Source: Fructilactobacillus ixorae
GTDB taxonomy: Bacteria; Bacillota; Bacilli; Lactobacillales; Lactobacillaceae
Direction: 5' to 3'
Assembly (NCBI RefSeq): GCF_024029915.1
Contig: NZ_CP097478.1
Location: 186,001 to 250,000 of the forward strand
Length of the DNA: 64,000 bases
Below the pieces are notes generated by a model that saw only the letters and a program-made list of their open reading frames with translations, was not told the origin of the DNA and ran no database searches. Below, in pieces: positions 34,463 through 43,158 of this stretch. The translations under genes were made by a program, and so were the position numbers. Each line of letters begins with the position of its first letter. The first letter of the stretch is position 1.

Positions 34463-35896
34463 ATGAGTGATGCTGCTTTAAATTTAAATAATGAATTCAA
34501 TAAGTTACTTGATGGGATTGGGATTGACCCCCGTGCGTTAAATGGCAAAGTCACCTTTTTAGGTCAAGACCCAATTTTACCCACGGTGGCACATGCCGGC
34601 GCCATTAGTGCGCTAACTCGTGCCTTGCCCGCATATCTGTCAGCATTAATTTGGCAAAAAAAGACGGGTCGGGGACAAGATATTACCGTAGATTTGAGAA
34701 AAACTTTGTTTGATATGAGCCCCTTTTTCCCTGGAAGTTTAGGGGTAGAGATGAATGGACGAAAAGTTGAGTCAGACCCCCTGACTCAAAATATCAGTAT
34801 GACCATGTACAAGACAAAAGATTCTCGCTGGTTCTTACCCACCGCAATCTATCCTAAAGCCATTGAGAAGCTAACAAAATTATTAGGTTGCTCATTTGAT
34901 CATGACTCGGTTCAAGCAGCGATTAGTAAATGGAACGCAGATGATTTACAAGCCGCTTTTGATAAACTTGACCTCCCTGGAACGATTGTTAAAACACAGG
35001 AAGAATACGATAATGACCCCCAAACTCCGTATATAAAAAGAGCTCCATTAGTTAAAATTACTAAAATTGCAGATGGGAATCCAGTACCACTGCCAAACTT
35101 TGATCGGCCACTAGCTGGGATTAAAGCAATGGGGCTAACGCATGTATTGGCTGGTCCCACGGTGTTGCGGACTCTGGCTGAACAAGGAGCCGACTGTTTT
35201 AACTTATGGGGGAAAGAAAGTACCGAAGAGGAACTAACTTATTATCTTGCAAATGCCGGGGTCCGTTCTGGATTCACAGATTTAAAAAATGACGTGGATA
35301 GAAAGAAAACATTTAACTTACTAAAAGAAGCAGATGTTTTTGTTGAAAATGTTCACGGTAAACTGTTAAAAGAACTAGCAATCACGCCTGAGGATTTGGT
35401 TAAAAACAGTAGTAGAGGAATCGTGAATGTTTCAATTCGCTGTTACGGCCATGATGGCCCCAAAGCTGATTTACCTGGATTTGATATGCATGCGGTATCT
35501 AACTCGGGATATTGCTACGTAGAGGGGACCGCGGAGGAACCTAAACTCCCATATACAGAGGTGTTTAATGATTTTACCGCTGGATTTTTAGCGGCGGCTG
35601 GTGCACAAGCAGCTTTATTGCGCCGAGCAACGGAAGGTGGAAGTTATAAGGTTGAAGTGTCACTATCACGTTGTACAGAGTATTATAATAGCTTAGGATT
35701 TTTTGACAAAGACTATGTGAACAAGATGGTTAACTCAGATGCACAACATACCCTAGGCATTCCAGATCCATTAATTTTACAGACCCCATTAGGAATGTAT
35801 AAGCGACTCAAGGCTGAGATTAATCTGTCAGAAACCCAGCCTTATTGGAGTGAAACAGCATTGATTCCTCGTGGATCATCGCGTTTTACATTATAA
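34463..35896 (+). CDS. CaiB/BaiF-family (class III) CoA-transferase-like protein, apparently two-part
   Basis: A 477-residue protein, longer than the usual ~400. Residues ~45-80 (AYLSALIWQKKTGRGQDITVDL) resemble the C-terminal half of a class III CoA-transferase. Residues ~215-420 (GIKAMGLTHVLAGPTVLRTLAEQGAD, LPGFDMHAVSNSGY, VFNDFTAGFLAAAGAQAAL) resemble the N-terminal half, with the likely catalytic Asp in GFDMH. The order suggests a permuted or duplicated fold. Acyl-CoA substrate unknown. AGGGGAATG precedes ATG 34463. It is more AT-rich than the core genes. Confidence 0.78.
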   Translation: MSDAALNLNNEFNKLLDGIGIDPRALNGKVTFLGQDPILPTVAHAGAISALTRALPAYLSALIWQKKTGRGQDITVDLRKTLFDMSPFFPGSLGVEMNGRKVESDPLTQNISMTMYKTKDSRWFLPTAIYPKAIEKLTKLLGCSFDHDSVQAAISKWNADDLQAAFDKLDLPGTIVKTQEEYDNDPQTPYIKRAPLVKITKIADGNPVPLPNFDRPLAGIKAMGLTHVLAGPTVLRTLAEQGADCFNLWGKESTEEELTYYLANAGVRSGFTDLKNDVDRKKTFNLLKEADVFVENVHGKLLKELAITPEDLVKNSSRGIVNVSIRCYGHDGPKADLPGFDMHAVSNSGYCYVEGTAEEPKLPYTEVFNDFTAGFLAAAGAQAALLRRATEGGSYKVEVSLSRCTEYYNSLGFFDKDYVNKMVNSDAQHTLGIPDPLILQTPLGMYKRLKAEINLSETQPYWSETALIPRGSSRFTL

Positions 35897-35988
35897 TTTT
35901 GAAATGCGCCGACTCTGATTAACTTACCGCATAAGGGGTCTAACTTTGCTGGTACCATTGACCGTTGAGAAAGTGCACTAACACAAAC

Positions 35989-36020
35989 TGAAAATCAGCC
36001 TGGGGAAACCCGGCTGCTTT
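35989..36020 (+). terminator. Weak terminator after the CaiB-like gene
   Basis: AGCCTGGG and CCCGGCT pair around GAAA with one bulge, followed by GCTTTTTC. The gap from 35897 holds nothing else before the IS remnant. Confidence 0.5.
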
Positions 36021-36025
36021 TTCTT

Positions 36026-36445
36026 GGTTTTTTGTCAAACGGTACGGATGAGAAGATCATTTAATCAATGCGTCTGACCCTAGGCGATGGGATCCTTAAC
36101 GGATTCTGTCGCCTTTTTTTATAATTCTTTGAGAAATAGTTGTTTGAAAAGCAACTTGGATAAATTTTTTAATTGGCGATGTTCAGGGGGATTACGGCCA
36201 TCCGGTTGTATAATTTTAATTCGTTCTGTATTTAAGGCCATGTGGGATCTGGTTAACACCCGGAAATCTGAACTTGGAGCAAGCCCCGTTTGATTGTGCC
36301 ATGGTCGGAAGAGAATAAAACTACGGTTTTAACGATGGTGCTAGCGAAAGCCGAAGAGCTTAGAAAATAATCCGCCAATAAGCTCCCATTTCTGCTGGGA
36401 ATTGGATCGATTAGTTGGTGTGGGGCTGAGTTCATCAGGACCCAA
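36026..36445 (-). mobile_element. Degenerate ISL3-family IS remnant, copy A
   Basis: About 400 bp homologous to 45432-45816. Shared blocks are the end (GGTTTTTTGTCAA here), ATCATTTAATCAATGCGTCTGA, a hairpin ending GGATTCTGTCGCC, and ATTAGTTGGTGTG...CTGAGTTCAT. Read on the minus strand it encodes decayed transposase C-terminal sequence with many lesions (for example ADYFLSSSAFASTIVKT). No intact transposase remains. Family assignment rests on copy B. Confidence 0.6.
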
Positions 36446-36473
36446 AATGGCTGAGCCTTTTTCTTTTACTAAT

Positions 36474-36528
36474 ATGTTGACACGATGTCACTGGCATGTT
36501 AAATTAAAGATGTTGACACGATGTCACT
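36474..36528 (+). promoter_or_regulatory. Two 19-bp operators upstream of the TetR-ABC operon
   Basis: ATGTTGACACGATGTCACT occurs at 36474-36492 and 36510-36528, 36 bp apart. Each contains the palindrome TGACA-CGA-TGTCA and a TTGACA that could be a -35 box. It resembles the lactococcal HrtR operator, which I recall as ATGACACAGTGTCAT (11 of 15 positions), so self-repression by the adjacent TetR protein is likely. Confidence 0.7.
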
Positions 36529-36573
36529 ACTACAAATTACCTATAAACCAAGGTAGCCAAAGGAGGAACTTAA

Positions 36574-37080
36574 ATGCCAACCAAGACATTTGAAAAATTA
36601 ACTAAGGAAAAACAAGCCCGAATTAACGCGGCCTTGTTAAAGGAGTTTTCCGCTTATTCATTGGCAGAAGCCCAAGTGGCTCGAATTGTTGTTGATGCAG
36701 AAATTTCACGAGGGTCATTTTATAAGTATTTCAACGACATCTCTGACGCGTATCGGTATGAGTTTAGCCAGGTTATGGCTGACCTACATGCACCGTTTAA
36801 ACAGGGAGCTTCGCCTGTTAACGTTGCCGACATGGTTGCGATGGTTGATCGGTTTGTTTCGGAGAGTAATCACAGTGAATATCGAGAATTTATGCGGCTC
36901 TATTACCAACGGAATCAGTATTTGTTACCAACGAATATTTCACCACAAACACCTACGGAACTAGAGTGGGCTAGCTCAGTTTTGATTCACCAAAGCATAA
37001 AAGAAATTTTGCTAAACCCCGCAACTCAGAAACAGAATTTAGCCCGCTTACAACGGGTGCTGCAACAATTATTTCACTAA
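36574..37080 (+). CDS. TetR-family regulator, HrtR-like
   Basis: A 168-residue repressor with an N-terminal HTH at ~25-50 (VARIVVDAEISRGSFYKYFND). The C-terminal domain is helical. It is the first gene of a three-gene operon with a membrane permease and ATPase, the order of Lactococcus hrtRBA, where heme binding releases HrtR. AAAGGAGG precedes ATG 36574. Heme as ligand is inferred from operon order and operator similarity. Confidence 0.8.
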   Translation: MPTKTFEKLTKEKQARINAALLKEFSAYSLAEAQVARIVVDAEISRGSFYKYFNDISDAYRYEFSQVMADLHAPFKQGASPVNVADMVAMVDRFVSESNHSEYREFMRLYYQRNQYLLPTNISPQTPTELEWASSVLIHQSIKEILLNPATQKQNLARLQRVLQQLFH

Positions 37081-37092
37081 GGAGGGGCACCG

Positions 37093-38154
37093 ATGTTTTT
37101 GGCACTAAGAGAAATCAAGTATTCGAAACTACGCTATGGTCTGATTATCACGATGATTCTCTTGATTAGTTATTTAATCTTTATTTTGACTAGTTTGGCG
37201 GTGGGGCTTGCGTCCCAAAACACCCAAGCAATTAAGAGCTGGAATCCCACGCGGATTGTTTTGAACCAGAATGCGAATGTTAATGTTAGTCAGTCGCTAA
37301 TTATGCAGAGCGATCTAAACAAGGTGCAGTTGAATCCCAACCAGGAAGCCCTGATTGGCGCAACACCGGTGGTCGCAACCGGTAAGCACGAAAAGGTTTC
37401 GTCCCAGTTTATTGGCTTGGATCCGAATCAGTACGTGGCTAAAAATTTACAGCTAACCAGTGGCCATAAAGCGCGGAATCAACACCAAGTGGTTGTTGAC
37501 CAAAAGTTTCAGCAATCGGGCTATCATTTGGGCGACCAACTGCGGTTTAATTCATCCAATGAGCAATACGAAATCGTTGGGTTTGTGAAGAACGCTAAGT
37601 TTAATATTGCTCCAGTGGTGTACGGATCACTACCAACTTGGCATACCTTGCGGAACCTTGATCAGCGGTTTGCCGGGAGCGCCATTTTGAGTAAACGGGC
37701 GCACTTTAAAATTACCAACCACCAGTTGCATTCATATGCGACCCAAACGGTGATTAATAACCTTCCTGGCTACACGGCGCAAAATCTGACCTTTACCCTG
37801 ATGATTGGATTCTTGATGATGATTTCCTTAATTATTATTGCGGTGTTCCTGTACATCCTAACGATGCAAAAATTACCCAATTATGCCGTTTTACGGGCAC
37901 AAGGAATTCCAGCGACTAAGTTAGTTAAAGCGACGTTAGCACAAACACTGATTTTAGTAGCCAGTGGCATCATTGCTGGGTTCGTCTTAATGGGACTGAC
38001 CTTCGTAGTGCTACCTAGTGCGGTGCCGGTGGCCTTTAGCTTCCCCATTATGTTGGGGACGGTTATCGGTCTCTTACTGACATCGATGCTCGGATCATTG
38101 TTACCAGCATTGCTAATTGTACGCATTAATCCCGCAGATGCGATTGGAGGATAA
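37093..38154 (+). CDS. ABC transporter permease, HrtB/MacB-FtsX type
   Basis: A 353-residue permease with one N-terminal helix (~18-40), a large extracellular domain (~45-220) and three C-terminal helices, the FtsX topology. The start MFLALREIKYSKLRYGLI resembles what I recall of HrtB-type proteins. With its ATPase it would act as a mechanotransmission or efflux system; in lactococci HrtBA exports toxic heme. It lies 12 bp after the TetR gene, RBS GGAGGGG. Confidence 0.82.
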   Translation: MFLALREIKYSKLRYGLIITMILLISYLIFILTSLAVGLASQNTQAIKSWNPTRIVLNQNANVNVSQSLIMQSDLNKVQLNPNQEALIGATPVVATGKHEKVSSQFIGLDPNQYVAKNLQLTSGHKARNQHQVVVDQKFQQSGYHLGDQLRFNSSNEQYEIVGFVKNAKFNIAPVVYGSLPTWHTLRNLDQRFAGSAILSKRAHFKITNHQLHSYATQTVINNLPGYTAQNLTFTLMIGFLMMISLIIIAVFLYILTMQKLPNYAVLRAQGIPATKLVKATLAQTLILVASGIIAGFVLMGLTFVVLPSAVPVAFSFPIMLGTVIGLLLTSMLGSLLPALLIVRINPADAIGG

Positions 38155-38156
38155 CG

Positions 38157-38831
38157 ATGGCAAAGATTGAATTAAAGCAGATTACCAAAAGTTTCGGCAC
38201 AAAAGATAACCGTGATCGAGTTTTAGATGACGTGAACTTTACTAGCAACTCCGGTGAAGTAACGATTATTACTGGTCCTTCTGGTTCTGGCAAGAGTACC
38301 CTGTTAACGATTATGGGCGCCCTGCGCAATCCGGATGCGGGAGAAGTCTGGCTCGATGGTACTCAAGTTGATCAATTAAGTAGCCAGGAACAAGATCATT
38401 TTCGGTTAGAAAAAATTGGCTTTATTTTACAGGCCCACACACTGGTTCCGTTTTTGACGGTTAACGATCAGTTTCAATTGGTTGATCAAGTAAAACCGCA
38501 GGGCAACCTAAAAGGCCAGCAGTTCCAGCAGTTGTTAGCGACCCTAGACGTGAGTCAACTGCTAAACCAGTATCCAGCAGAACTATCTGGGGGGCAGAGT
38601 CAACGGGTGGCTATTGCGCGGGGGCTGTATACGCAGCCGGCGATTATCTTAGCGGATGAACCGACGGCTTCATTAGATGAAAAACGGGTCTTTCGGGTCT
38701 GCGAACTGTTGGCTGCGGCCGCTAAAGAACAACACCAAGCGGTAGTAGTGGTTACTCATGATGAACGAATGCACCAGTATGCAGATCATATTTATGAACT
38801 GGTGGATGGCCAGTTGACCAAGCAACGATAG
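38157..38831 (+). CDS. ABC transporter ATPase, HrtA/LolD type
   Basis: A 224-residue ATPase with Walker A GPSGSGKST (~41), a Q-loop, signature LSGGQSQRVAIARG, Walker B IILADEPTASLD and switch His in VVTHDE. It starts 2 bp after the permease stop with GGAGG overlapping that gene, forming the energising subunit of the HrtB-like permease. It ends at a strong terminator. Confidence 0.88.
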   Translation: MAKIELKQITKSFGTKDNRDRVLDDVNFTSNSGEVTIITGPSGSGKSTLLTIMGALRNPDAGEVWLDGTQVDQLSSQEQDHFRLEKIGFILQAHTLVPFLTVNDQFQLVDQVKPQGNLKGQQFQQLLATLDVSQLLNQYPAELSGGQSQRVAIARGLYTQPAIILADEPTASLDEKRVFRVCELLAAAAKEQHQAVVVVTHDERMHQYADHIYELVDGQLTKQR

Positions 38832-38843
38832 TTAACGTTGATT

Positions 38844-38877
38844 AAGGATTTACACCGTAATGGGTGTAAATCCTTTT
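38844..38877 (+). terminator. Terminator of the hrt-like operon
   Basis: AAGGATTTACACC (38844-38856) pairs with GGTGTAAATCCTT (38863-38875), followed by Ts. Confidence 0.85.
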
Positions 38878-38890
38878 TGATTTTTAAAGC

Positions 38891-38917
38891 AAACAAGTCC
38901 TGCTAAAGCAGGACTTG
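38891..38917 (-). terminator. Terminator of tRNA-Asn
   Basis: AAGTCCTGCT and AGCAGGACTT form a stem downstream of the minus-strand tRNA, with a T-rich run (TTGTTTGCTTT) on that strand. Confidence 0.7.
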
Positions 38918-38924
38918 GTGAGGA

Positions 38925-38998
38925 CTGCTGTGGCTGGGCTCGAACCAGCGACATCCTGATTAACAGTCAGGTGTTTCTACCAACTGAACTACACAGCA
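38925..38998 (-). tRNA. tRNA-Asn, anticodon GTT
   Basis: On the minus strand TGCTGTG pairs with CACAGCA with discriminator G. The D arm is GTTC/GAAA-type. The anticodon arm CCTGA-CTGTTAA-TCAGG gives anticodon GTT, and the T arm is CTGGTTCGAGCCCAG. 74 nt, no encoded CCA. Followed by its own terminator. Confidence 0.93.
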
Positions 38999-39136
38999 AG
39001 AAAGTTTTTCTTAGTTTAACAATTTATTTCGGTTTTTGCAACATCTAAATGGTAAAAATGTGTAATTATTCGTCAATTAGGGTTTTTAGTGCCATCTTAA
39101 TTAAAAATGTTAGTGATTATTTGAAGGAGGATTGCA

Positions 39137-39601
39137 ATGGCAGATTACATTCACGAACTACGGCAACTGGTGGGGCACCGACCGTTGATTTTGACAACCG
39201 CGACTGGCACCTTATTAAATGCACGGCAGGAAGTCTTACTGCAGGAACGAACGGGGCACAATGATTGGTGTTTTCCGGGTGGTTACATGGAAGATGGCGA
39301 ACGAATCGTGGCGACCCTGCAACGAGAATTTAAAGAAGATGCCGGGCTTGCGGTTGCCCCGGTGCGGTTGTTGCACATTTTTGATGGCGATTGTTTTAAA
39401 TATCCCAATGGTGATGAAGTTCAGTGCATTACGCACTTTTACTTAGTTCGGCAGACCGGCGGGCATTTACTACGCCATCAGACCGCAGAAACCAGCGCCT
39501 TGCGGTATTTTCCCTTAACCGCGTTGCCCCCGTTTTTTAACCAGCAATCCGAGAAGATGGCGCAGGCCGTCCAGGGCTACGTGAACCACCGTTTGGGGTG
39601 A
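39137..39601 (+). CDS. Nudix hydrolase
   Basis: A 154-residue Nudix-fold pyrophosphohydrolase. The box runs GGYMEDGERIVATLQREFKE with DAGL after it, matching G-x5-E-x7-R-E-U-x-E-E-x-G-U with Asp at the second Glu of the EE pair. NDWCFPGG precedes it. Substrate (nucleotide sugar, oxidised nucleotide or other) cannot be read. AAGGAGG precedes ATG 39137. The gene is convergent with the regulator that follows, with only 5 bp between stops. Confidence 0.88.
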   Translation: MADYIHELRQLVGHRPLILTTATGTLLNARQEVLLQERTGHNDWCFPGGYMEDGERIVATLQREFKEDAGLAVAPVRLLHIFDGDCFKYPNGDEVQCITHFYLVRQTGGHLLRHQTAETSALRYFPLTALPPFFNQQSEKMAQAVQGYVNHRLG

Positions 39602-39606
39602 GGCGC

Positions 39607-40329
39607 TCAATCCGTAGAAGGGGAGGCATCAGCGACAAAGTGATACCCAAAGCCCCGGACCGTTTGAATGTAATCGGGGTGCTTAGGATCAGCTTCAATT
39701 TTATCGCGGAGGTGACTGATGTGGATGTCGACCATCCGGGAGGTTTCGGAAATGTCGTATTGATCACCCCAAACTCCGGCGAGGAGTTGTGAACGGCTTA
39801 AAACCTGGGGCGCATGTTCAATCAGGTAGAGCAAGAGTTTCAATTCTTTGGGAGTCAAGCCTAAGTCCTGGTCGTTGCGAAAGGCTTTGTATTTTTGGCG
39901 GTCAATCACTACGTCCGCAAACTGCACGCGGTCTTTGGTTGGCGGCTGGGTTGAGTGTAGGGGTGTCAGGCGTTCGTAAAGGTGTTGTTTTTGTTCAAAC
40001 CGGGCGACGAGCTCCGGTACCGGCCAGGGAGCGGGGACGTAGTCGTCTAACCCAGCTTGAAAAATTGGGGTAGGGTCGACCAGTCCGTCGGCTAGGCTGA
40101 GGATGGGGACTTGGTAGTGGTGCCGCAGGTCCCTAAGTACGGCCTGGTATTGGGTAAAGGGGAAGGCCGTCAGATCCCACAACAACCCAACGCTTTGTTT
40201 TTGGTGCATGACCGAATAAACCTGCCGGGGGTCGTCAGTGGTATCGACAAAGTACTGCTGGTCATTAAAGGCCTGACTTAGTTCAATGGCTAACCGGAGT
40301 TGGTTGGTTACTAACGTGATGTGTTGCAC
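39607..40329 (-). CDS. OmpR/PhoP-family response regulator with atypical receiver domain
   Basis: A 240-residue regulator. The C-terminal winged helix is canonical (LTPKELKLLLYLIEHA, DIHISHLRDKI, TVRGFGYHF). The N-terminal receiver keeps a possible phospho-acceptor Asp52, but the acidic pair usual at 8-9 is Thr-Asn and the conserved Lys near 100 is Ala (DDYVPAP). Phosphorylation control is therefore doubtful. No histidine kinase adjoins it. It is divergent from pstS across a 110-bp gap holding a PhoP-box-like array. GTG start after GAGGTGA. Confidence 0.88.
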   Translation of the reverse strand: MQHITLVTNQLRLAIELSQAFNDQQYFVDTTDDPRQVYSVMHQKQSVGLLWDLTAFPFTQYQAVLRDLRHHYQVPILSLADGLVDPTPIFQAGLDDYVPAPWPVPELVARFEQKQHLYERLTPLHSTQPPTKDRVQFADVVIDRQKYKAFRNDQDLGLTPKELKLLLYLIEHAPQVLSRSQLLAGVWGDQYDISETSRMVDIHISHLRDKIEADPKHPDYIQTVRGFGYHFVADASPSTD

Positions 40330-40345
40330 AGACTCACCTCAATTA

Positions 40346-40384
40346 TTTACCTAATCTTTACATAAAGCACACAACACCTTTACA
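40346..40384. promoter_or_regulatory. PhoP-box-like array upstream of pstS
   Basis: Hexamers at 11-bp steps: TTTACC (40346), TTTACA (40357), CACACA (40368) and TTTACA (40379). Bacillus PhoP binds TT(A/T/C)ACA repeats with this spacing. A TATACT -10 box (40394-40399) follows at activator distance with no good -35, so activation during phosphate starvation is expected. Confidence 0.75.
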
Positions 40385-40439
40385 TAAGGATATTATACTT
40401 GGTTTTGTAACGAAATGCAGAAACGAGGTGGAGGCACGG

Positions 40440-41306
40440 ATGCGATTGAGAAAGGGACTCGTCGTCGGATTAACGGCGCTAGGCATGTTGTTGTTAAGTG
40501 GTTGTGGCACCAAAAATCAGGAGCACGCTGTGACTGCCGTGGGCTCGACGGCCATGCAACCGTTGGTACAAAAGGCGGGGAGTGATTTTCAACAGCAACA
40601 TAAACAGTATACGGTGACCGTCCAGGGGGGCGGCTCTGGAACCGGACTGAGCCAGGCGGAAACTGGCGCGGTTAACATTGGTAATTCAGACATCTTTGCG
40701 GAGCAAAAGGACGGGATTCGCGCGGATCGACTCAAGGATCACCGGGTGGCTGTCGTGGGGATCGCACCCGTTAGTAACGAACAAAACGGGGTCAACAACC
40801 TGACGCAACGCCAGCTGACGGGCATCTTTACGGGCAAGATTAAAAACTGGAAGGAAGTGGGCGGTAAAGACCTGCCCATCATTGTGATTAACCGGGCCCA
40901 GGGGAGTGGAACCCGTAAAACCTTTGAAGCTAAGGTTTTGCAGGGGCAACAACCGGTTAAAAGTCAGGAACAGGATTCCAACGGAACGGTTAAAAAGATT
41001 GTCCAAAACACGCCGGGCACGATTAGTTACCTATCGCTGCCCTACTTAAACCGTGAGCTGCAAACGGTCAAGGTGGATGGAATCGCCCCCACCCCGCACA
41101 ACATTACGACGAACAAGTGGAAAATTTGGTCGTATGAACACATGTATACTAATAAGCACCCTAGCAAAGCAACCCAAGCGTTTCTGGCGTACCTCATGTC
41201 GAAACCGGTTCAGGCTAAATTAGTCAAGGAAGCTGGCTATGTCAGCATTCATGATATGCAGGTGCACATGACTCCCGATAATCGGGTACTTCCTGGGAAC
41301 CAATAA
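40440..41306 (+). CDS. pstS: Phosphate ABC transporter substrate-binding lipoprotein
   Basis: Captures phosphate outside the membrane for the PstCAB transporter. Signal peptide with lipobox LLSGC (Cys22). The family motifs VGSTAMQPL, GGGSGTGLSQ and RAQGSGTRKTFE line the phosphate pocket. 288 residues. I chose ATG 40440, which follows GGTGGAGG at 40427-40434; the in-frame GTG at 40428 lies in that site. First gene of pstSCAB1B2-phoU. Confidence 0.93.
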   Translation: MRLRKGLVVGLTALGMLLLSGCGTKNQEHAVTAVGSTAMQPLVQKAGSDFQQQHKQYTVTVQGGGSGTGLSQAETGAVNIGNSDIFAEQKDGIRADRLKDHRVAVVGIAPVSNEQNGVNNLTQRQLTGIFTGKIKNWKEVGGKDLPIIVINRAQGSGTRKTFEAKVLQGQQPVKSQEQDSNGTVKKIVQNTPGTISYLSLPYLNRELQTVKVDGIAPTPHNITTNKWKIWSYEHMYTNKHPSKATQAFLAYLMSKPVQAKLVKEAGYVSIHDMQVHMTPDNRVLPGNQ

Positions 41307-41317
41307 AGGAGGAACAG

Positions 41318-42241
41318 ATGAATAACATTCAAAAGAAATTAGTGCAACCGAGTGCGGCGACCCATCAGGACCGGCGGGGGCGCCTCATCAGTTTTATCTG
41401 CGTGAGTTTTATCATGGTTTTAACGGTTTCCATCATTGGGTTTATCGCCATTCACGGGCTAGCCACTTTTACCCAGAACCACATCTCCGTGTGGGACTTT
41501 TTAACTAAAAGTGATTGGAATCCGGGACAAGTGGGACCGAATGGCAAGCCAGAAGTGGGTGCCCTGGCAATGATTGTTGCGTCCTTCGCAGTCACGCTGC
41601 TGGCGGCGTTGTTTGCCACGCCGTTTGCGGTGGCGGTCGCCGTGTATATGACCGAGTTGGCGCCTAAGCGCGGGGCCCGGATGTTACAACCCGTCATCGA
41701 ATTGTTAGTCGGAATTCCGTCGGTCGTCTACGGGTTTATCGGTTTAGTCGTGGTGGTTCCGGCCATTCGGTCCGTCTTTGGCGGAACCGGGTTTGGTGTA
41801 TTAGCTGGGGCCATCGTCCTCTTTGTCATGATTCTGCCGACGATTACGTCGCTGACGATTGACAGTTTGAAGCAGGTGCCCAGCGATTACCGGGATGCGT
41901 CGCTCGCGCTTGGTGCGACTAAATGGCAGACGATCTATAAGGTGATTTTACGGGCGGCCCTGCCGGGAATTATGACGGCCGTGGTCTTTGGGATGGCGCG
42001 GGCCTTTGGCGAGGCCTTAGCTGTGCAAATGGTAATTGGCAACGCGGCTATTACACCTACCAACTTGGTCTCACCAACGGCGACCTTAACCAGTCAGTTA
42101 ACGTCTCAAATGGGGGACACCATCATGGGAACCTTGCCCAACAACGCCTTGTGGTCCCTAGCCCTCGTGCTGTTACTCATGTCTGTCATCTTTAACGTCC
42201 TAGTGAAACTCATCGGAAGTCGAGGGGAGCTGAAAAAATGA
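41318..42241 (+). CDS. pstC: Phosphate ABC transporter permease PstC
   Basis: A 307-residue membrane subunit with an N-terminal helix, a short extracellular loop and five further helices. The ABC permease loop (DASLALGATKWQTIYKVILRAALPG) contacts PstB. AAAGGAGG precedes ATG 41318, 11 bp after pstS. The end overlaps pstA by 4 bp. Confidence 0.94.
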   Translation: MNNIQKKLVQPSAATHQDRRGRLISFICVSFIMVLTVSIIGFIAIHGLATFTQNHISVWDFLTKSDWNPGQVGPNGKPEVGALAMIVASFAVTLLAALFATPFAVAVAVYMTELAPKRGARMLQPVIELLVGIPSVVYGFIGLVVVVPAIRSVFGGTGFGVLAGAIVLFVMILPTITSLTIDSLKQVPSDYRDASLALGATKWQTIYKVILRAALPGIMTAVVFGMARAFGEALAVQMVIGNAAITPTNLVSPTATLTSQLTSQMGDTIMGTLPNNALWSLALVLLLMSVIFNVLVKLIGSRGELKK

Positions 42242-43143
42242 ACGAAACAACGACGACCAAAGCCAACCGTAACAACCGGTTCGCCCTGTTAGGCATACAG
42301 GGTATGGTCGCAATCGTGGTATTAATCCTGATTGCTCTATTGGGTTACATTCTGATCACGGGGTTGCCCCACGTGTCCTGGCACTTCTTAACGTCCGCTT
42401 CTAAGGAGTTTGGGTCCGGCGGGGGGATTGCAAATGAGTTATTTAATTCGATTTACATTTTACTCCTCACCCTGGTGATTTCCTGTCCGTTGGCGCTCGG
42501 CGCGGGGATTTATCTGTCTGAATTTGCTGAACCGTCGTGGTTAACCCGTACGGTCCGGACGCTGATCGAGGTGTTGAGTTCGTTGCCATCGATTGTAATC
42601 GGATTGTTTGGGTACCTTGTCCTAGTGGTCAAGTTTCAATTTGATTTCTCGATTATCTCGGGGGCCTGTGCGTTAATGTTTGTAAACCTGCCCTTACTTA
42701 CGCGGAACACGGAAGCAGCCCTCACCGCCGTGCCTCACGCCCAGCGGGAAGCCGGGTGGGCTCTGGGGTTATCCCAGTGGCGCACGATTACCAAGATTAT
42801 TTTACCGGCCGCGGTGCCCGGGTTAATAACGGGAGTCATTTTAAGTGCCGGCCGGATTTTTGGAGAAGCTGCCGCTCTGATCTTTACCGCGGGTCAAAGT
42901 ACCCCAGTGGTGAGTTATAGTGATTGGAATCCCCTTAGTCCCACAAGCTTTTTAAACCCGATGCGCCCGGCTGAAACCCTGGCAGTCCACATCTGGAAGC
43001 TCAATACGGATGGGATTACGCCGGATGCCGACCAGATCTCGAGTGGGGCCTCGGCCGTCTTAATCATTGTTATTCTGTTAATCATCTTGTTATCCCGGTA
43101 CCTCGGCAACTACTGCTACCGGAAACTAAGTGGAACCAAGTAG
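42238..43143 (+). CDS. pstA: Phosphate ABC transporter permease PstA
   Basis: Second membrane subunit, 301 residues, six helices. The coupling loop REAGWALGLSQWRTITKIILP and the LSSLPSIVIGL segment are typical. Start ATG 42238 overlaps the pstC stop (ATGA), so the two permeases are made in equal amounts. Confidence 0.94.
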   Translation: MNETTTTKANRNNRFALLGIQGMVAIVVLILIALLGYILITGLPHVSWHFLTSASKEFGSGGGIANELFNSIYILLLTLVISCPLALGAGIYLSEFAEPSWLTRTVRTLIEVLSSLPSIVIGLFGYLVLVVKFQFDFSIISGACALMFVNLPLLTRNTEAALTAVPHAQREAGWALGLSQWRTITKIILPAAVPGLITGVILSAGRIFGEAAALIFTAGQSTPVVSYSDWNPLSPTSFLNPMRPAETLAVHIWKLNTDGITPDADQISSGASAVLIIVILLIILLSRYLGNYCYRKLSGTK

Positions 43144-43158
43144 GAGAAAGGAACGCTT

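Noticed and set aside
36087..36435. Short ORFs on both strands in the 36-kb intergenic region
   Set aside because: They lie in a degenerate IS remnant, have no translation signals and are not continuous with known proteins.
39049..39264. ORF overlapping the start of the Nudix gene
   Set aside because: Different frame, no ribosome binding site, and the Nudix frame has complete motifs.
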